From contig NZ_CP021646.1 in NCBI RefSeq assembly GCF_002208135.1, positions 3,998,001-4,062,000 on the forward strand: a stretch of 64,000 bases of DNA. Direction: 5' to 3'. Source of the DNA: Pseudoalteromonas piscicida. GTDB lineage: Bacteria; Pseudomonadota; Gammaproteobacteria; Enterobacterales; Alteromonadaceae. A model generated the notes under the pieces. It ran no database searches. It was given only the letters and a program-made list of their open reading frames with translations, and was not told the DNA's origin. The first letter of the stretch is position 1; every line of letters starts with the position of its first letter. This document shows, one piece after another, positions 12,001 through 26,029 of the stretch. A program made the position numbers and the translations under genes.

Positions 12001-15000
12001 CCACCAGCTTTTAACACAGCCCAGATTGCTACCACCAACTCGACGGAGCGATCCATGTACAACGCTACATATTTATTTTCCTCAACTCCTTTTTGCTTCA
12101 AGTAACTCGCTAATTGGTTCGCTCGGTTATTAAGTTCTGCATAAGTTAGCGTGTCATCATCGTAGCTCACAGCAGTCGCATCTGGTGTTTTCTGGACTTG
12201 CTGTTCAAATAATGCGTGGATCGTCGGCTCTTTAGATAACTCTATCACCTCTCCTTGGGCAAAAGACAATAACTCAACTTGCTCTTCTGGGCTAATCAAA
12301 GACAGCTCAGCTATTGAAAGAGATTGATTTTCCACAATATTATTTAACAAAGTGATAAAGTGTTTGGTAAAACGTGCCACACTAGACTCAGCAAACAGAT
12401 CTTTCGCGTACTCCCAGCAAACCTCTATGCCATCATCGTGATCGGTCACATTTACACTTAAGTCAAACTTACTATAAGCTTCACTAGGTAACATACGTTC
12501 AATATCAAGGTTATTTAACTGTAGATCACCCACATTCTTATCTTGTACAACCAATAAAATTTGTACCAAAGGATGGTACCCCAAGCTTCTCTCTGGGTTA
12601 ATTTTTTCAACTACTAACTCAAAAGGAATATGTTGATTTTCGTATGTATGAAGGCATTCCTCTTTAACCTGTGTCAGTAGTTCAGTAAATGATTGCTCAA
12701 CATCAACTTGCGTACGAATAGCCATTGTGTTCACAAAAAACCCAATCAATGGCATGGTCTCTTGCTCACCTCTGTTAGCTACAGGAGTACCAATGACCAC
12801 ATCATTTTCTGTCCCAAGTTTTGAAATGAGTATAGAAAGCGCACTATTCATCACCATAAATAGGGTCGTATTTGTCGATTTTGCCAGGGCATGGAGCTTT
12901 TTAGATAGCGTAATGTCTAGATTACTGATCCACTTATCACCACGATAACTCTGTTGATTTAGTCGCTGGAAATCTAAAGGAAGACTATGTACCTGAGGTG
13001 CTCCTCTCAACCTTTCACACACAGATTCAAGCTCAGCCGCAAACGTCTCACCTTGCATATGTTCACGCTGCCAGTAAGCATAGTCCATATACTGAATAGG
13101 AAGTGCTGGTAAAGCCGGCTTATTACCACTCAGGAAGCCGTTATAGTAGAAGCTTAACTCCTCAAATAAACGACTCATTGAAAAACCATCAGTACAAATA
13201 TGATGCTGTGAAAACAGCAAGACATGTTCTGTTTGTCCCAGTCTAAGTAACTTTGACCTCACCATGAGATCCTGAGAAAGTACAAATGGTAGGCGTTGCT
13301 CTTCATTAATTATGCGCTCGATTTCATCATCTCTATGCGCTTTGTTTACATTGCTAATATCAACTAGTGCCAACTCAAATTCGAACTTTTCATTAATTTG
13401 TTGAAAGGCTTCATCACCCTGGTGATACGTTGTTCTTAGGATTGTATGGCGTTCAATCACTGACTTGATTGCATTTTCCATAGCAACCGTATTTAGCTCA
13501 CCTGTTAATTTGATAGCCCAAGCTTGGTTATATGCAGAGCTTCCACCTTCCATTTCATCTATGAACCAGAGGCGTTGCTGTGCAAAAGTAAGTGGGCCAT
13601 ACAACTTTTCCACACTCTCAATGGTTTGTCTTTTCTGTACAGAGTCACCTAGCTTTTGGTTTATGCTGTCAAATAAGGACAACATGCTTTGTGATTCCAT
13701 GATCTCCGCCATTGAAATATCGACGCCAAGGCGCTCTGCAAATTGCGCATTTAAGCGAATAGCAGCCAAAGAGTCCCCGCCTAACGCATGGAAATTCTGA
13801 CGTAAATCTACTTCCTGACAGCCAAGAATATCAAACAATATACTATCAAAGATTTCGGCAGCCTCATCCGAGGTTAGTTGTTGTTCCTGCTTAGACTGTG
13901 CTTTTTTCAAAGCTTGTTTTTCAAGATTTTTCAATTCTGATAAGTCAGTAGCGCAGATAGCAATACGCTGATAGCCACTATTTAAGGCCGTTGCGAAAAC
14001 TCTTCGACCTTCACTATTTGAAATGCTATTTACGACTTTTTCAGCAATGTTGACTTCCAAAGATTGCTCCGACACAGCGTTCACTGCCATACCCGATTCA
14101 CTCCAAGTGTTCCAATTAATTACTTGGATTTGGCACGTAGGTATTGCTTCAGATAGCTGCGCGATAAAGTTATCAACAAAACTATTTGCAGCACCATAAT
14201 CAACCCGGTTTTTATGGGTATCCACCACGGTTTGTAATGATGACATCAAGGTAATGAAGTTGGGCTGCAATTCATGGCGTTTAATTACCATTTCTAGGTT
14301 GATTAGCCCTGAGACCTTACTTGCCATAACCGCTTGTAACTCTGCAATATCTAACTCAGCGATGGGCTTATCAGCGCCAGGCACCCCCGCACAGTATATA
14401 ATCCCGTCAATCGTGCCTGTTGTCGCAATACAATCAGCAACAAAGGCTTCAAATGCTTGACTGTCGGCGACATCAAGTGCGCTAATCTGGCAAGACATCG
14501 CACTATCATTAACGTCTTGTAAGCGCTGATATGCCTGTGGTTCAAGTCTTGTCTGTAAATCAGCAATTGTAGATTGAGTTCTTGTTGTGAGAACAAGGTT
14601 TACACTTGCCTTGGAAACTAACTCTTCTGCAACCGCCAATCCCATCCCACCTAATCCACCGATAATGATATAAGTACCATTCTCTTTTACTTGGCTAAGA
14701 TTGGACGCAGAACTTGAAACATCTACCTGCGAGTAGGTCTCAACATAACGATTTTTTCCTCTAAGCGCGACAATTCTATCGTTACTGAACACGCGGCCTA
14801 ATTCATCTACCCAACTATGACTGAATGAAGCCTGCGTGTTTTCTATATCTACCACACCCGCATCAATATTCACGAGTTCAGCAGTTGCACTCTTACACAA
14901 TGCAGGGAGCATCGCAGCAATTGCGTTGTTATTTTCATAACCCACGACTTCAAATGCTTCAGCTGTTAACAGCGTGACTTTCAAGTCTGGCCTGTGAATT

Positions 15001-18000
15001 TCTGCAAGCGCTTTAAACATGAAAAATGCAGGGTAGAAGTCGTTTTGTAAACGTGCTTCATAGGACAACATCGCACTACTTTCCTGCGTACTAAAGCCCA
15101 CAGGCATGACAATATGATCAAAGTGCTGTTTTTCTAGTAGTGTGAATAGTGCAACCATTCCTTGCTCAGATGCTAAGTTAACCTCAAATGTTGAATCACC
15201 GATTTGCCTCGTTGCTTGAGCACCCATTACTTGAACAACTTCTACGTTTGCCCTTGTTAACTGCGCAATATGTAGAGATGGATCATGCTTAGCATCATGA
15301 ATATATAAGCATCTATGGCCATCTACTTGGCTAGGCTGGTTTGGCTTGCGCAGCCAATTAGGTGCATAGAACCACTTACTAAAGTCTAACTTATTGTTTT
15401 GATTGGTGTGTGCACTGTGTATCTCTTGCTGTATTTGTGGTTCAAACCGCTTTCTCTGGAACGCATACGTCGGCAAAGGAATGCGTCTTCTTTTCTCACC
15501 ACGATAGCAAACTGACCAATCGATATGAGCACCAATTGACCAAAGTTTAGCCATTACATTCGCGACTAACTCTTCGCCTTCACTGTGGTTATCCGCTAAT
15601 GATACAAAAGGTACTACACTTTCTATTAGCTCAGGAAGATGCATTGAGACCAAACCCGCTAGCGTTTTCCCAGGCCCAACTTCTAATAGTGCATGCTCTG
15701 GATAACGATTCATCAAACTTTCAATCCCACTGGCAAAGCGCACTTCCCCAGCAAGTTGCTCAACCCAGTATTGAGCTGTCATAGCCTGATCCTGTGTGAT
15801 CCAGTCGCCGCTCACATTGGAAATAAAAGGTAATACAGGGGCTTGTAGAGAAACGCCATCAAAAACAGACTTAAACTCCATCAGGATTGAGTGAGTATGA
15901 CGAGAATGGAATGCTCTATCACCTTTTAATTTCTTGTACTTAATTGAGTTTGCTTCAAGAGACGCTAGACAACGAGATATAGAGTCGCTGTCGCCTGATA
16001 GCACGATACTCTCTTTTGCATTTGTTGCAGCTACACATAAATTAAACTGAGCCGCAATCTCATTAGCTTGCTGAGCCGTACATTTAATCGACACCATATT
16101 ACCTGTTGGCATGCTCTGCATTAACCTACCACGATTCGCCACGATATGAATCGCATCTTCTAGACTGAACACACCTGCAAGACATGCAGCCACGTACTCC
16201 CCTATACTATGGCCTATCATCGCACTCGGTTTGATACCAAGAGTCATAAGGTGACGTGCTAACGCGTATTCAATACTAAATAACGCAGCTTGAGTGTAGT
16301 TAGTCTGATCTAATAACGTTTCTTTTTTGGGATCAAAGCAGACTTCGTACAAGTCACTGTCTAAGTATGGATTAAATAGCGCGATACACTCATCTAGTCG
16401 CAGTTTAAACTCATCACTAGACTGATATAGAGACAGTAGCATACCTGTATATTGTGCACCTTGCCCTGGGAACATAAAGGCCAGCTCACGAGGCGCTGCG
16501 CGATGTACTTTTTGAGCTGTTGCTTGTAATAATTCAGTCGCTTCAGATGCCGACGTAACGATCAACGCATCCCTATACTGGTAAGGTTTTCTGCCTTGCT
16601 GCAGAGTATACGCAATATTCGCCACATCAATACCCGCATGGCTATTGATGTATGCAGACAATCTCCCCTTACTTTCAATTAACGCCTCTGGAGATTTTGC
16701 TGATAGAGGTAGTACGTGATATTTCATGCGGCTTCTGTCCTCACCGGATTCTTCAAACTCTTCCAAAATGACATGTGCATTCGTTCCACCAATTCCAAAG
16801 GAGCTTACAGCACCTCTTCTCGGCTCCACACCACCTTTCCACTCGCGTAATTCATTCTCTAAATAGAATGGGGTCGACTGTAGATCAAGTTCAGGATTCG
16901 GGCTGTTAAAATTAATATTTGGAGATATTTTCTTATAATTAAGTGCACAAACGGCATGTATAAATCCAGCTACACCAGCTGCTGTATCCAAATGGCCGAT
17001 ATTGGCTTTGAGCGTACCCAGCGCGATCGACTGTGTATCTAGTTCTTTGCCAGCTACACTCTTATATGCTCGGTTAAGCGCTCGAACCTCTATCGGATCT
17101 CCTAAATAAGTGCCTGTACCATGTGCTTCAACAAAACCTATCGTGCTAGGTTCAACACCTGCCACTGTCATTGCACTCGCAATTGCTTTAGCTTGCCCCT
17201 CAACACTCGGTGCTGTATAGCCAGGCTTTAGCGACCCATCGTTATTTACAGCCGAGCCTTTGACGACTGCGAAGATGGTATCACCGTCCTCAATAGCAAG
17301 ATCTAAGCGCTTTAGTAACACCATACCAGCACCTTGTCCTACTCGTGTCCCGCTAGCGCTCTCATCAAACGGGCAACAATGTCCATCTTTTGAGGTGATA
17401 AAGCCTTCTTGATGAACATAGCCAGCAGGCTCCATAGCCGAGATAGAAACTCCTCCCGCTAAGGCCATCGTGCATTCACCATTTTGAATACTTTTACATG
17501 CTTGGTGAACTGCAACAAGTGACGTTGAGCAAGCCGTATTGATATTAACACTCGGTCCAGTAAGGTTCAGATTGTAAGAAAGCTGAGTCGATAAGAAAGC
17601 GCCCGATGATGCTTTCATCGCTTCCATGCCATCAACGGCATTATGCCCATGACTTTGCGACATCATCTTTTGGATCCACCCAATATTGTCGCTCTTGCCA
17701 ACAAAAACACCCACACTTCCTGATTCAGGTTCACTTGGGTATCCAGCCATTTCCATAGCTTCATATGCACACTCCAACAGCACTCGGTGTTGTGGATCTG
17801 TCATTTCAGCCTGTCGTTCGCTAAATTCAAAGAACTCCGCATCAAACATCTCCATTCCCTGAAAACGGAAAGTTTTCCTAATATACTCTGGGTTACCAAT
17901 TAGCTTCTCTGAAATACCTGCTGCTCGTAGCTGCTCATCAGTCAACTCTTCGATAGCCTCATGTCCTGACTCAAGCAACGACCAAAACTCCTCAAAGTTT

Positions 18001-21000
18001 TGTGTGTTACCGAAGCGAGTGGACATGCCGACAACTGCGATTGGGACATTGCCGCTACCTTCTTCAGTAAACTGAATCAGCGCCGTATTTACTAATGGAT
18101 TATCTTTGTGTTCATGAAGGATGAAACCTGCCAATTGCTCCACCGTTGGGTAGTTAAAGATGTCTGTGACTGAAACCTCAATTTCCAACTCTTGAACAAT
18201 TTTTTCTCTTAACCGCATGGCTAACAGAGAGTTTCCACCCAACTTAAAGAAGTTATCTTTTATCCCAATATTGCGCTTATTGAGCAAGCTTTGCCACAGC
18301 GCTATCAATTGTGCTTCAATTTCAAACTTTGGCGCTTCATACTCCAGCGTGCTCGGTTCACTTTGTATTTTTTGACTGAGGGCTTTGCGATCAACTTTGC
18401 CATTATGGTTTAAAGGCAATGCTTCAAGCACATTAATAGTTGAAGGCAGCATGTAAGGCGGTAACTTAGCTTCCAACAAGATGAAGACATCATCTGCTGC
18501 ATTTGTCAGCGCTTCAGTCGTCTCGATAAAGGCGATCAATCTATTGTCATGTGACTCTCCCTGTGCCAATAGAACAGCGCTATTTGCAATGAAGTCAAAG
18601 CTATTAATGACACTCTCTATCTCACCTAGCTCCACTCTGAAGCCTCTTATTTTGACTTGGCTATCAACTCTTCCTATAAACTCAAGATTACCTTCAAAGT
18701 TGAGCCTAACTAAATCACCAGTACGATATACTCGCTCCGAATTACTTCCCTTCACATTAGTCGGAAGTGGAAGGAATTTCTCAGCAGTAACTTCGGGTAA
18801 GTTTAAATAGCTTCGCGCAAGGCCTCGACCACCAACATATAGCTCTCCGACACAACCGGCCGGCACTGGCCTTTGGTATGCGTCAAGAATAAAGCACTCA
18901 ACATTACCAATTGGGCGTCCAATATGCACATTATCAGTGGTAATTTCTCCAACAGAAATACACACTGTATTCTCCGTTGGTCCGTAGGCATTAAATAATT
19001 TCCGTCCTTCTGACCAAATGATTGCCTGCTCTTTTGATATGGCTTCACCAGCCACAATCAAAGTTTCTAATTGACTAAATTGCTCTGATGCTAGGTTTAC
19101 TAGCAGCGCTGGAGGCAGCGTAGCATGTGTGATCTCTTGGTCGCAAAGGTATTGAGCCATTAGATCTGGGTTCATCAATGTGTGAGCGTCAATCAAGCAC
19201 AGGCAAGCACCATTGCATAATGCCATTAGTAATTCCCATGCAGCGGCGTCAAAGCTCAGCGATGCAAACTGCAACACTCTACTTTGCTGATCAACTGCAA
19301 ACAAACCAGTCTGTTGGCGAGCTAAATTTAACATTGACGCATGCTCAATCAACACACCTTTTGGATTGCCAGTCGAGCCAGAAGTATAAATAACATATGC
19401 AAGGTCATTTGGCGTCGCACCAGTGCGTTCACTAACGGTATTACACTCGGAATAGGCCGCAGTTAATTCAGATAAATTATCGACACGAACGACATCACAA
19501 GAATGAGTCGGTAACGTCTCCTCTAGCGCTGAGTGTGTAATAATAACTGCAGCTCCAGAATCATTAATCACATAATCTTTGCGCTCAACAGGGTAAGATA
19601 CATCAAGAGGAACATAAGATGCTCCCGCTTTTAAAACGGCTAAAACCGCAACGATCATTTCAAACGAACGCTCACAGTGAATAATGACTTTACTCTGTGC
19701 ATTAACGCCATGGGCTTGTAGATACCCGGCAAATCGATTTGCCGCGATATTTAAAGCTTGATAACTCATGACCTCATCATGCAACTGCAGAGCTGGACGA
19801 GTTGGGTGCCGTGCAACTTGTTGTTCAAACCAGCTGTGTACCGTCATATCTGGTACAGTTTCAGCGGCATTATCCGATGATATTACCGCTGCATCCAGCT
19901 CAGTTGCGGTCAGTAATGGTAGCTCGCTGACGTTGGCTGTTAAGTTATTTACAATGCCAGCTAAAATGGTTTCAAGATGATCCAGTAACGTCTGAACATA
20001 ATGAGCTTCATATTTTTGCTCTGAATAATTTAATTCAAATGTCAAAGCCTCGCCTGGTGCGACGATCAAACTCATACCAAAGTGTGCATGTGCTTTTGCA
20101 TTAAAGCCTGAGATTTCAAATTCACTCTCTTGCTGACCAAGCTCAGGAGCATCCGCGATAGGATAGTTTTCGAATACCATTGCAACATCAAACAGCGGTG
20201 CAATCGGATCAAATTGGCTACATTCTTTAATTTGCGTGAGTGATAGGTAACTGAATTTATCTCGTTTGTTCTGATTCTCATGCAGTTCTTTTAACCACTG
20301 ATCGACACGAGTGTTATTTGTGAACGACACAACTGAAGGTAACGTCTTGATAAATAAACCGACCATTTTATCAACGTTATCGACTTCAACATTGCGCCCA
20401 GAAACCGTTTCGCCAAATATAACGTCATCGTTACCACTATAGCGATGCAGTAAATAACCCCAAGCAGCTTGAACTAAAGTGTTCAATGTAACTTGTGCCT
20501 CGCCCGCAACCCTCTTTAATTGGCTTGTAAGCTCTGTGGTTAACGACTTTCTCTGCTCAGCAATGGCTACGGAGGTATCATCACCCTCTCTCTTCTCAAT
20601 GCCCAGTTGTGTTGGTGATTCTAGTGTTTTGAGATGTTCAGACCAAAACTGTTTCGCTTCATCAAGGGGTTGCTCAACACACCACTTGATGTACTCTTTA
20701 TAGTTAGCTTCACCAACAAACTCAGGTAGTTGATTGGCTGCAAAAGCCTGATAGGCACTAAACACCTCACCAAATAAAATTGGCTGTGACCAACCATCAA
20801 TCAGTGTGTGATGATGAGTCCATGCAAACTTATAGCAGGTTGCATTAACCTTAATTGTGAAAAAGCGCATTAGTCCAGGAACTGAAAAGTCAAACCCTTG
20901 CTGTTTGTCTTCTTGCAACAAATCAGCGAATTCATGTTCTACCTCAGCTGCACTTTTGGTACTCCAATCTAGGTGTGTCCAATCCATTTGAATTGACTCA

Positions 21001-24000
21001 GATACAAGCTGCAATGGTGTTTCACGATCTAACCCAACAAACGCCGTTCTTAAGATATTGTGCCGCTGGATCACGGCTAACCACGCTTTTTTAAACAGTT
21101 CTATCTCAAACTTGCCTTTAAACTCAATGGTTAGCTGATTGATATAAGAATCTTTCTCAGTATTTAACAGTCCATGATAAATCAATCCCGCTTGCATACT
21201 GGTCACAGGATATAACTCTGCGATATTAGTATAACGAGACTGTAGCGTATCTAATTCACCTTGACTCAATTGACATAAAGGGAAATCCGCCGGTGTTAAT
21301 CTTTCTACATTAGGCTGCTCACAATACGCCGAGACTTCCATCAGTGCAGATTCGAAAAATGAACAAAATTTCTTAATTTCTGCATTATCAAACTTTTCTG
21401 CATGATAGTTTACTTGGAACTTCAACTTGCCATTAAACACCATGCCATTTATATCCAATAAATGACTACGAGTATGTTGGGCACTAATATCTGCGCCGGT
21501 AAAATCCCCTGCGCCTTTGAATAATGCTTGCTCACCAGCTTGTTGATCAAATTGTCCTAGGTAGTTAAATAAGATGCTATTTTCATGTTGCTCACTCGCA
21601 CGCTTAATATCTTGGTCGTCAAATATATAGCTAAGCGCACCAAAACCTATCCCATTATTTGGTACTTTTCTTAGCTGCTCTTTAACTGAGCAAATAAGAT
21701 TTCCAAGACCACCACTGGCTTTACAATCTTGGTGACTAAGCAGGACAGGATACATACTCGTGAACCAGCCCATTGTTTGAGACAAACTTACATTTTCATG
21801 AAACTCTTCTCGCCCATGACCTTCAAGTGTGACATTGATCGCGGTAGAACCACACCAGCGGTTAAACGCAAGTGTAAGCGCACTTAGGAGCAACTCGTTC
21901 ACTTTGGTTTTAAATGGTGCATTGCTCTGACCTAATAGTGACTGTGTTGTTTTAGCATCTACAACAACCTCTTGATTTGCAGCTCCTGCATAAGTATCAC
22001 TGGAATCAGTATCTTGATATGGAAGTACTAGATCACCATTTTGCAATTGATGTAGCCAGTATTGCTTTTCTGATTCAAAGCGCTGCTGGCTATCTTGATT
22101 GCTTAACATCGCCGCATAATCTTTGTAAGAAGTGCCACTAGCTGTAAGAGACACACTGCCATCAGCCAAATACTGTTGATAAGCCGAATTCAAATCCTCT
22201 AATAAGATCCGCCAGCTGACACCATCCACAATAAGGTGATGGATAATAATTAATAAGCGTCTGTTTTCAGGTTCTTGGCTATCAATATACACGATATTAA
22301 GGAGCGGCCCCGATGAAATATCAAATGATGATTTAAACTCAAAGCCTATCTCTTCATAACGCGTTGCTAACTCACCATCACGTGTGTCTAAGTTTACCTG
22401 CTTAACTACCTGACTTAATTTGGCAGTATCCATGTGTGCAAACTTGCCCTGCCACTTCTCATCTTGCTTTGCAAAAGTTAACCTCAACACATCATGTCGT
22501 TGGTATAAAGCTGAAACAAATTCATCCATAAACTTAATATCAAAATCTGTTGGTACACTCAAACATGCCGATTGATGGAAGTGATTATGATCTGTATGTT
22601 GTGTTGAGAAGAAATTAGCTTGGATTGGGTGAAGTGTCAGTTTGCCACTGCTCACTTTGCTAGAGGATACCGTATCATTTTCAGCACACTTCTTTGCAAG
22701 TTCAGCGATTGTTTGTGCTTCAAATATATCCCTTGTATTAATGCTAATACCTTGTCGATTTGCTTTAGATACCAGTTGAATTGAAATAATTGAGTCACCG
22801 CCACAAGTAAAGAAGTTATCATGGATCCCCACTTTATCAAGACTCAAAATTTCTTGCCAAATTTCGCAGAGTATCTTTTCATTGGTGTTACGTGGTGCTT
22901 CAAAGTGGCTCTGATTCTGTCCTGTAAGTGTTGGCTTCGGCAGCGATTTTTTATCTACTTTCCCGTTCACTGTTAATGGGATACTTTCAAGCTCCTCAAA
23001 CAATGTTGGTACCATATAGCTAGGCAGTTTGGATTTTAAATATTTGATTACTTCGTCTAAATTACTTTCACTATCATCACGATAAACAATATAGCCCACT
23101 AACTTTTTGTCACCAGGTTCATCTTCTCTGACGATGACAGTACTGTCTTTTAATATAGGGCAAGACTGTAGTGTTGTACTGAGCTCATCTAGCTCTATGC
23201 GGAAGCCTCGGATCTTTACTTGGTTATCAACACGACCAACAAATTCAATATTACCATCACTTAGGTAACGTACCGTATCCCCTGTTTTATAGAGCGTTGC
23301 TGCACCACTGTGATTAAAAGGGTTAGGAATGAAGCGCTCATCAGTTAAGGCTTCGCGTTGCCAGTATCCACACGCAACACCATCTCCGCCGATATATAGC
23401 TCACCAACACTACCAACAGGTACAGGCTCTAACTGCGGGTTTAGTACATAACACTTATGATTGCTCAATGGCTTGCCGATTGGCGCACTCGCGTAGCGGC
23501 GAAACTCATTGCAATCGAAATTAAACGCTGTCGCAAATGTCGTTGTCTCTGTTGGCCCATAAACATGTACTAATTGCTGTGGCGATTTACCCAATAGAAT
23601 GTTTCCAATCGCTTTTAGAGAGTGCGCTTCTCCACCAAATAAAACCTTTCTCAGCGATTGGAAAGTATCAGGTTGCTCGTCTGCAATACGATTAAACAAC
23701 GCCGTAGTAACAAACATAACTGTAATCTTATCTTGTTCAATTTGCGCTTTTAAAAGTTCAGGAGAAAGTAGTGTCGTTTTGTTTACCCCACATATCATCG
23801 CGCCTTTAGTCAATGCTCCCCAAAATTCATAGGTCGCGGCATCAAAAGCGGCGTTGGATGCCTGAGCCATAACATCTGATGGTAATACTTCGATATTTTT
23901 ATTGTCTTCGACAAGGCTAACGACATTATTATGTGTTACTGCCACGCCTTTAGGTTTACCCGTGGAGCCTGAAGTATAGATAACATAAGCAAGCTGCTGC

Positions 24001-25989
24001 TCGCTAGGAAGTAACTCTGGGTGATGAAGGTTAGTGCTCGGTAGGGAAGACAAATGTTGTAGATCCCACTTTTCTTCTCCAAATGAGTCTAAGCAAATCA
24101 TTGTATGTGAATTAGCTGGTAATTTTGATTGCAACGTTTTGGCACTAATAACAAGATTTAACTGTGTGTCTTCAAACATATATTCCAAGCGTTCTTGGGG
24201 TAGTCAGGATCTAATGGTAAATACGCCCCCCCGCTTTTAGGATCGCGGTCATTGCGATTAAAGACTCAACGGAGCGTTCTAAACAGATACCGACTAGTTC
24301 GTTATTTTTTAGCCCCAACTCCACGAGACAATATGCCAGCTGGTTAGCTCTTGTATTTAGTTCACCATAAGTAATAGACTCATCGTCATATTTTGCAGCA
24401 ACTTTATCGTGGTAAAGCTCAGCACAACGCTCAACCATAGTGTGAATATGTAAAGTACGGTCATACTCCAGTTCATGTTGATTCCACAATACTAACTGCT
24501 TTTCTTTTTCATCATTGCTTAAAAAACAGCTGCTTGCATGGGGGTTATCTAGGTTCTCAACTAAATCCTTCATCAGTCGAACGTAGACTTCCATATAACT
24601 TACAAATTGCGACTTAGATACTTTATTAAGGTTTACTTCACCAAGAAATTCTATGTTGTACTTATCGCTAGGATCCATACAGAACACGGTAGATAAATCA
24701 AAGTTGGTTTTTGACAAGTCGACATTGCTTATTTTTTCTACATTCCCCTCGGCGATTTTATCTGCCATCGAGTGAAAGTGAAGAAACCCTAAATGAGTAT
24801 GGAAAACAGGCTGAGTTCCGTACTTTTTCTGGATCGCACCAAATGGGTATCGACGAAATGGTACTAGCTCTAGCTCGGACTGATGCGAAGCAAGAATAAG
24901 ATCGCGCCAACTCCCCGCGGATAGATCCATGCTTACCGGCAAAGTGTTGAGGAACATTCCGCGCATTTGCTCACTATTTTCCGCTTCTAGCCGACCATTA
25001 AATGCTAAACCAGTTGTCACATTGCTCTGACCTGTGACAATACTTAAAAACTTAAAGTGAATAGCCAGCAGAATTCCTTTGAATGGCACCCCTGTTTTTT
25101 TTACCACTTCATGCAGTTGCTTAACGATGTCACGGGGTAATTTAAATGGATATTTATGGCTATATATGTCTACTTCTTGTGTCGCGACTTCTTTTTCTAA
25201 GAAAGGTAGCTCTGTATTAACGCATTCTTTAAGCTTTGCATCCCAAAAATCAATGGCTTCTTGAGATTTCAATACTTTCAATTCTTCGTGAATAAAATCA
25301 CTATATTTCAGCGCCGGTTCTGGTAAAGAGAAGGTCTGTCCTCTTTGCAGCGCGAAATAAATATCAAAAATATCCATGACGGTTAAGTGTGTACTCCAAC
25401 CGTCGGATACAGAATGAGGTTCAGTAAAGGATAGACTGATCACATCATCTTCTATTTGATGTACATGAAAACGCATCAGTGGAGCCTGAGTAATATCAAA
25501 CATATTTTTATTTTCGAGTTCGATATATCTACCAATTTCAGCTTCTTGTTCTGCTTCAGACAAACCTCTGAGGTCGTCATACCCCATTTCTAAGGAGGCT
25601 TCACGATGCACTAATTGAAGAGGGATACTAAAGTTCGTTAAGTCAAAAGTAGTTCTAAGGTTATCATGCTCCTTTACGATGATATTGATACTTTCTTGAA
25701 AAAGCGTTTTATCAAAGGCGTCTTTTATGCGCCCTCTAAAGGTAGTCAGGTTATGGTAATCAGCAGGACTTTCTTCACCATTACTCATATCCATGTGGTG
25801 AAGCATGCCCATTTGTAAGACACTGATCGGATAAGCGTCTACAACATCATCGGCAAGCAAGCTCTTATCATGGTCACTAATTAAGCTAAAAGGAGCTACC
25901 GGTTCTACGTTATGTTGGGCATTTTCTTTTAGTTTTTTTTGCTTTAGTAGTGCTAGTAATTTTTTTTTGTTGTTCGAAAGATTATTCAT
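9045..25989 (-). CDS. Hybrid NRPS-PKS megasynthase, C-A-T-E-C-A-T-KS-AT-KR-ACP-C-A-T-E
   Basis: Two one-base deficits near 24197-24232 split the frame. Restoring both gives about 5648 residues. Approximate residue positions are: C (PHSVSDGWS, 190), A1 (675), T (1063), E (HHLIVDG, 1252), C (HHHTLIDG, 1725), A2 (2202), T (2586), KS (TACSTS, 2820, with EAHGTGT and NIGH), AT (GHSIGE, 3259), KR (3780, with YGAAN), ACP (4073), C (HHICTDG, 4264), A3 (4742), T (5132) and E (HHLIIDG, 5318). The AT carries RAFHS, the malonyl-type motif. Codes by eye are DAYFLGVTF (aliphatic, Ile/Val-like), DAWTIAAVC (Phe) and DVWHISLID (Ser). The expected output is D-aliphatic, Phe extended by a reduced malonate unit (phenylstatine-like), then D-Ser. 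The short basic N-terminus could dock to the acidic tail of the upstream synthetase. Confidence 0.92.
24197..24200. other. Apparent one-base deletion in G4 run (frameshift site)
   Basis: The sense strand reads four C in the DPDYPQER region of the first A domain. Five C restore the frame into LEYMFED, the start of the long downstream frame. Confidence 0.82.
24226..24232. other. Apparent one-base deletion in C7 run (frameshift site)
   Basis: The sense strand has seven G just after AILKAG. Eight G give the universal A-domain stretch LKAGGAYLPLDP, whereas seven lead to a stop within a few codons. Confidence 0.85.
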
Positions 25990-26029
25990 AATTGTTATAC
26001 TTATTCTGCCTGTCCGATTACCAAACCTT

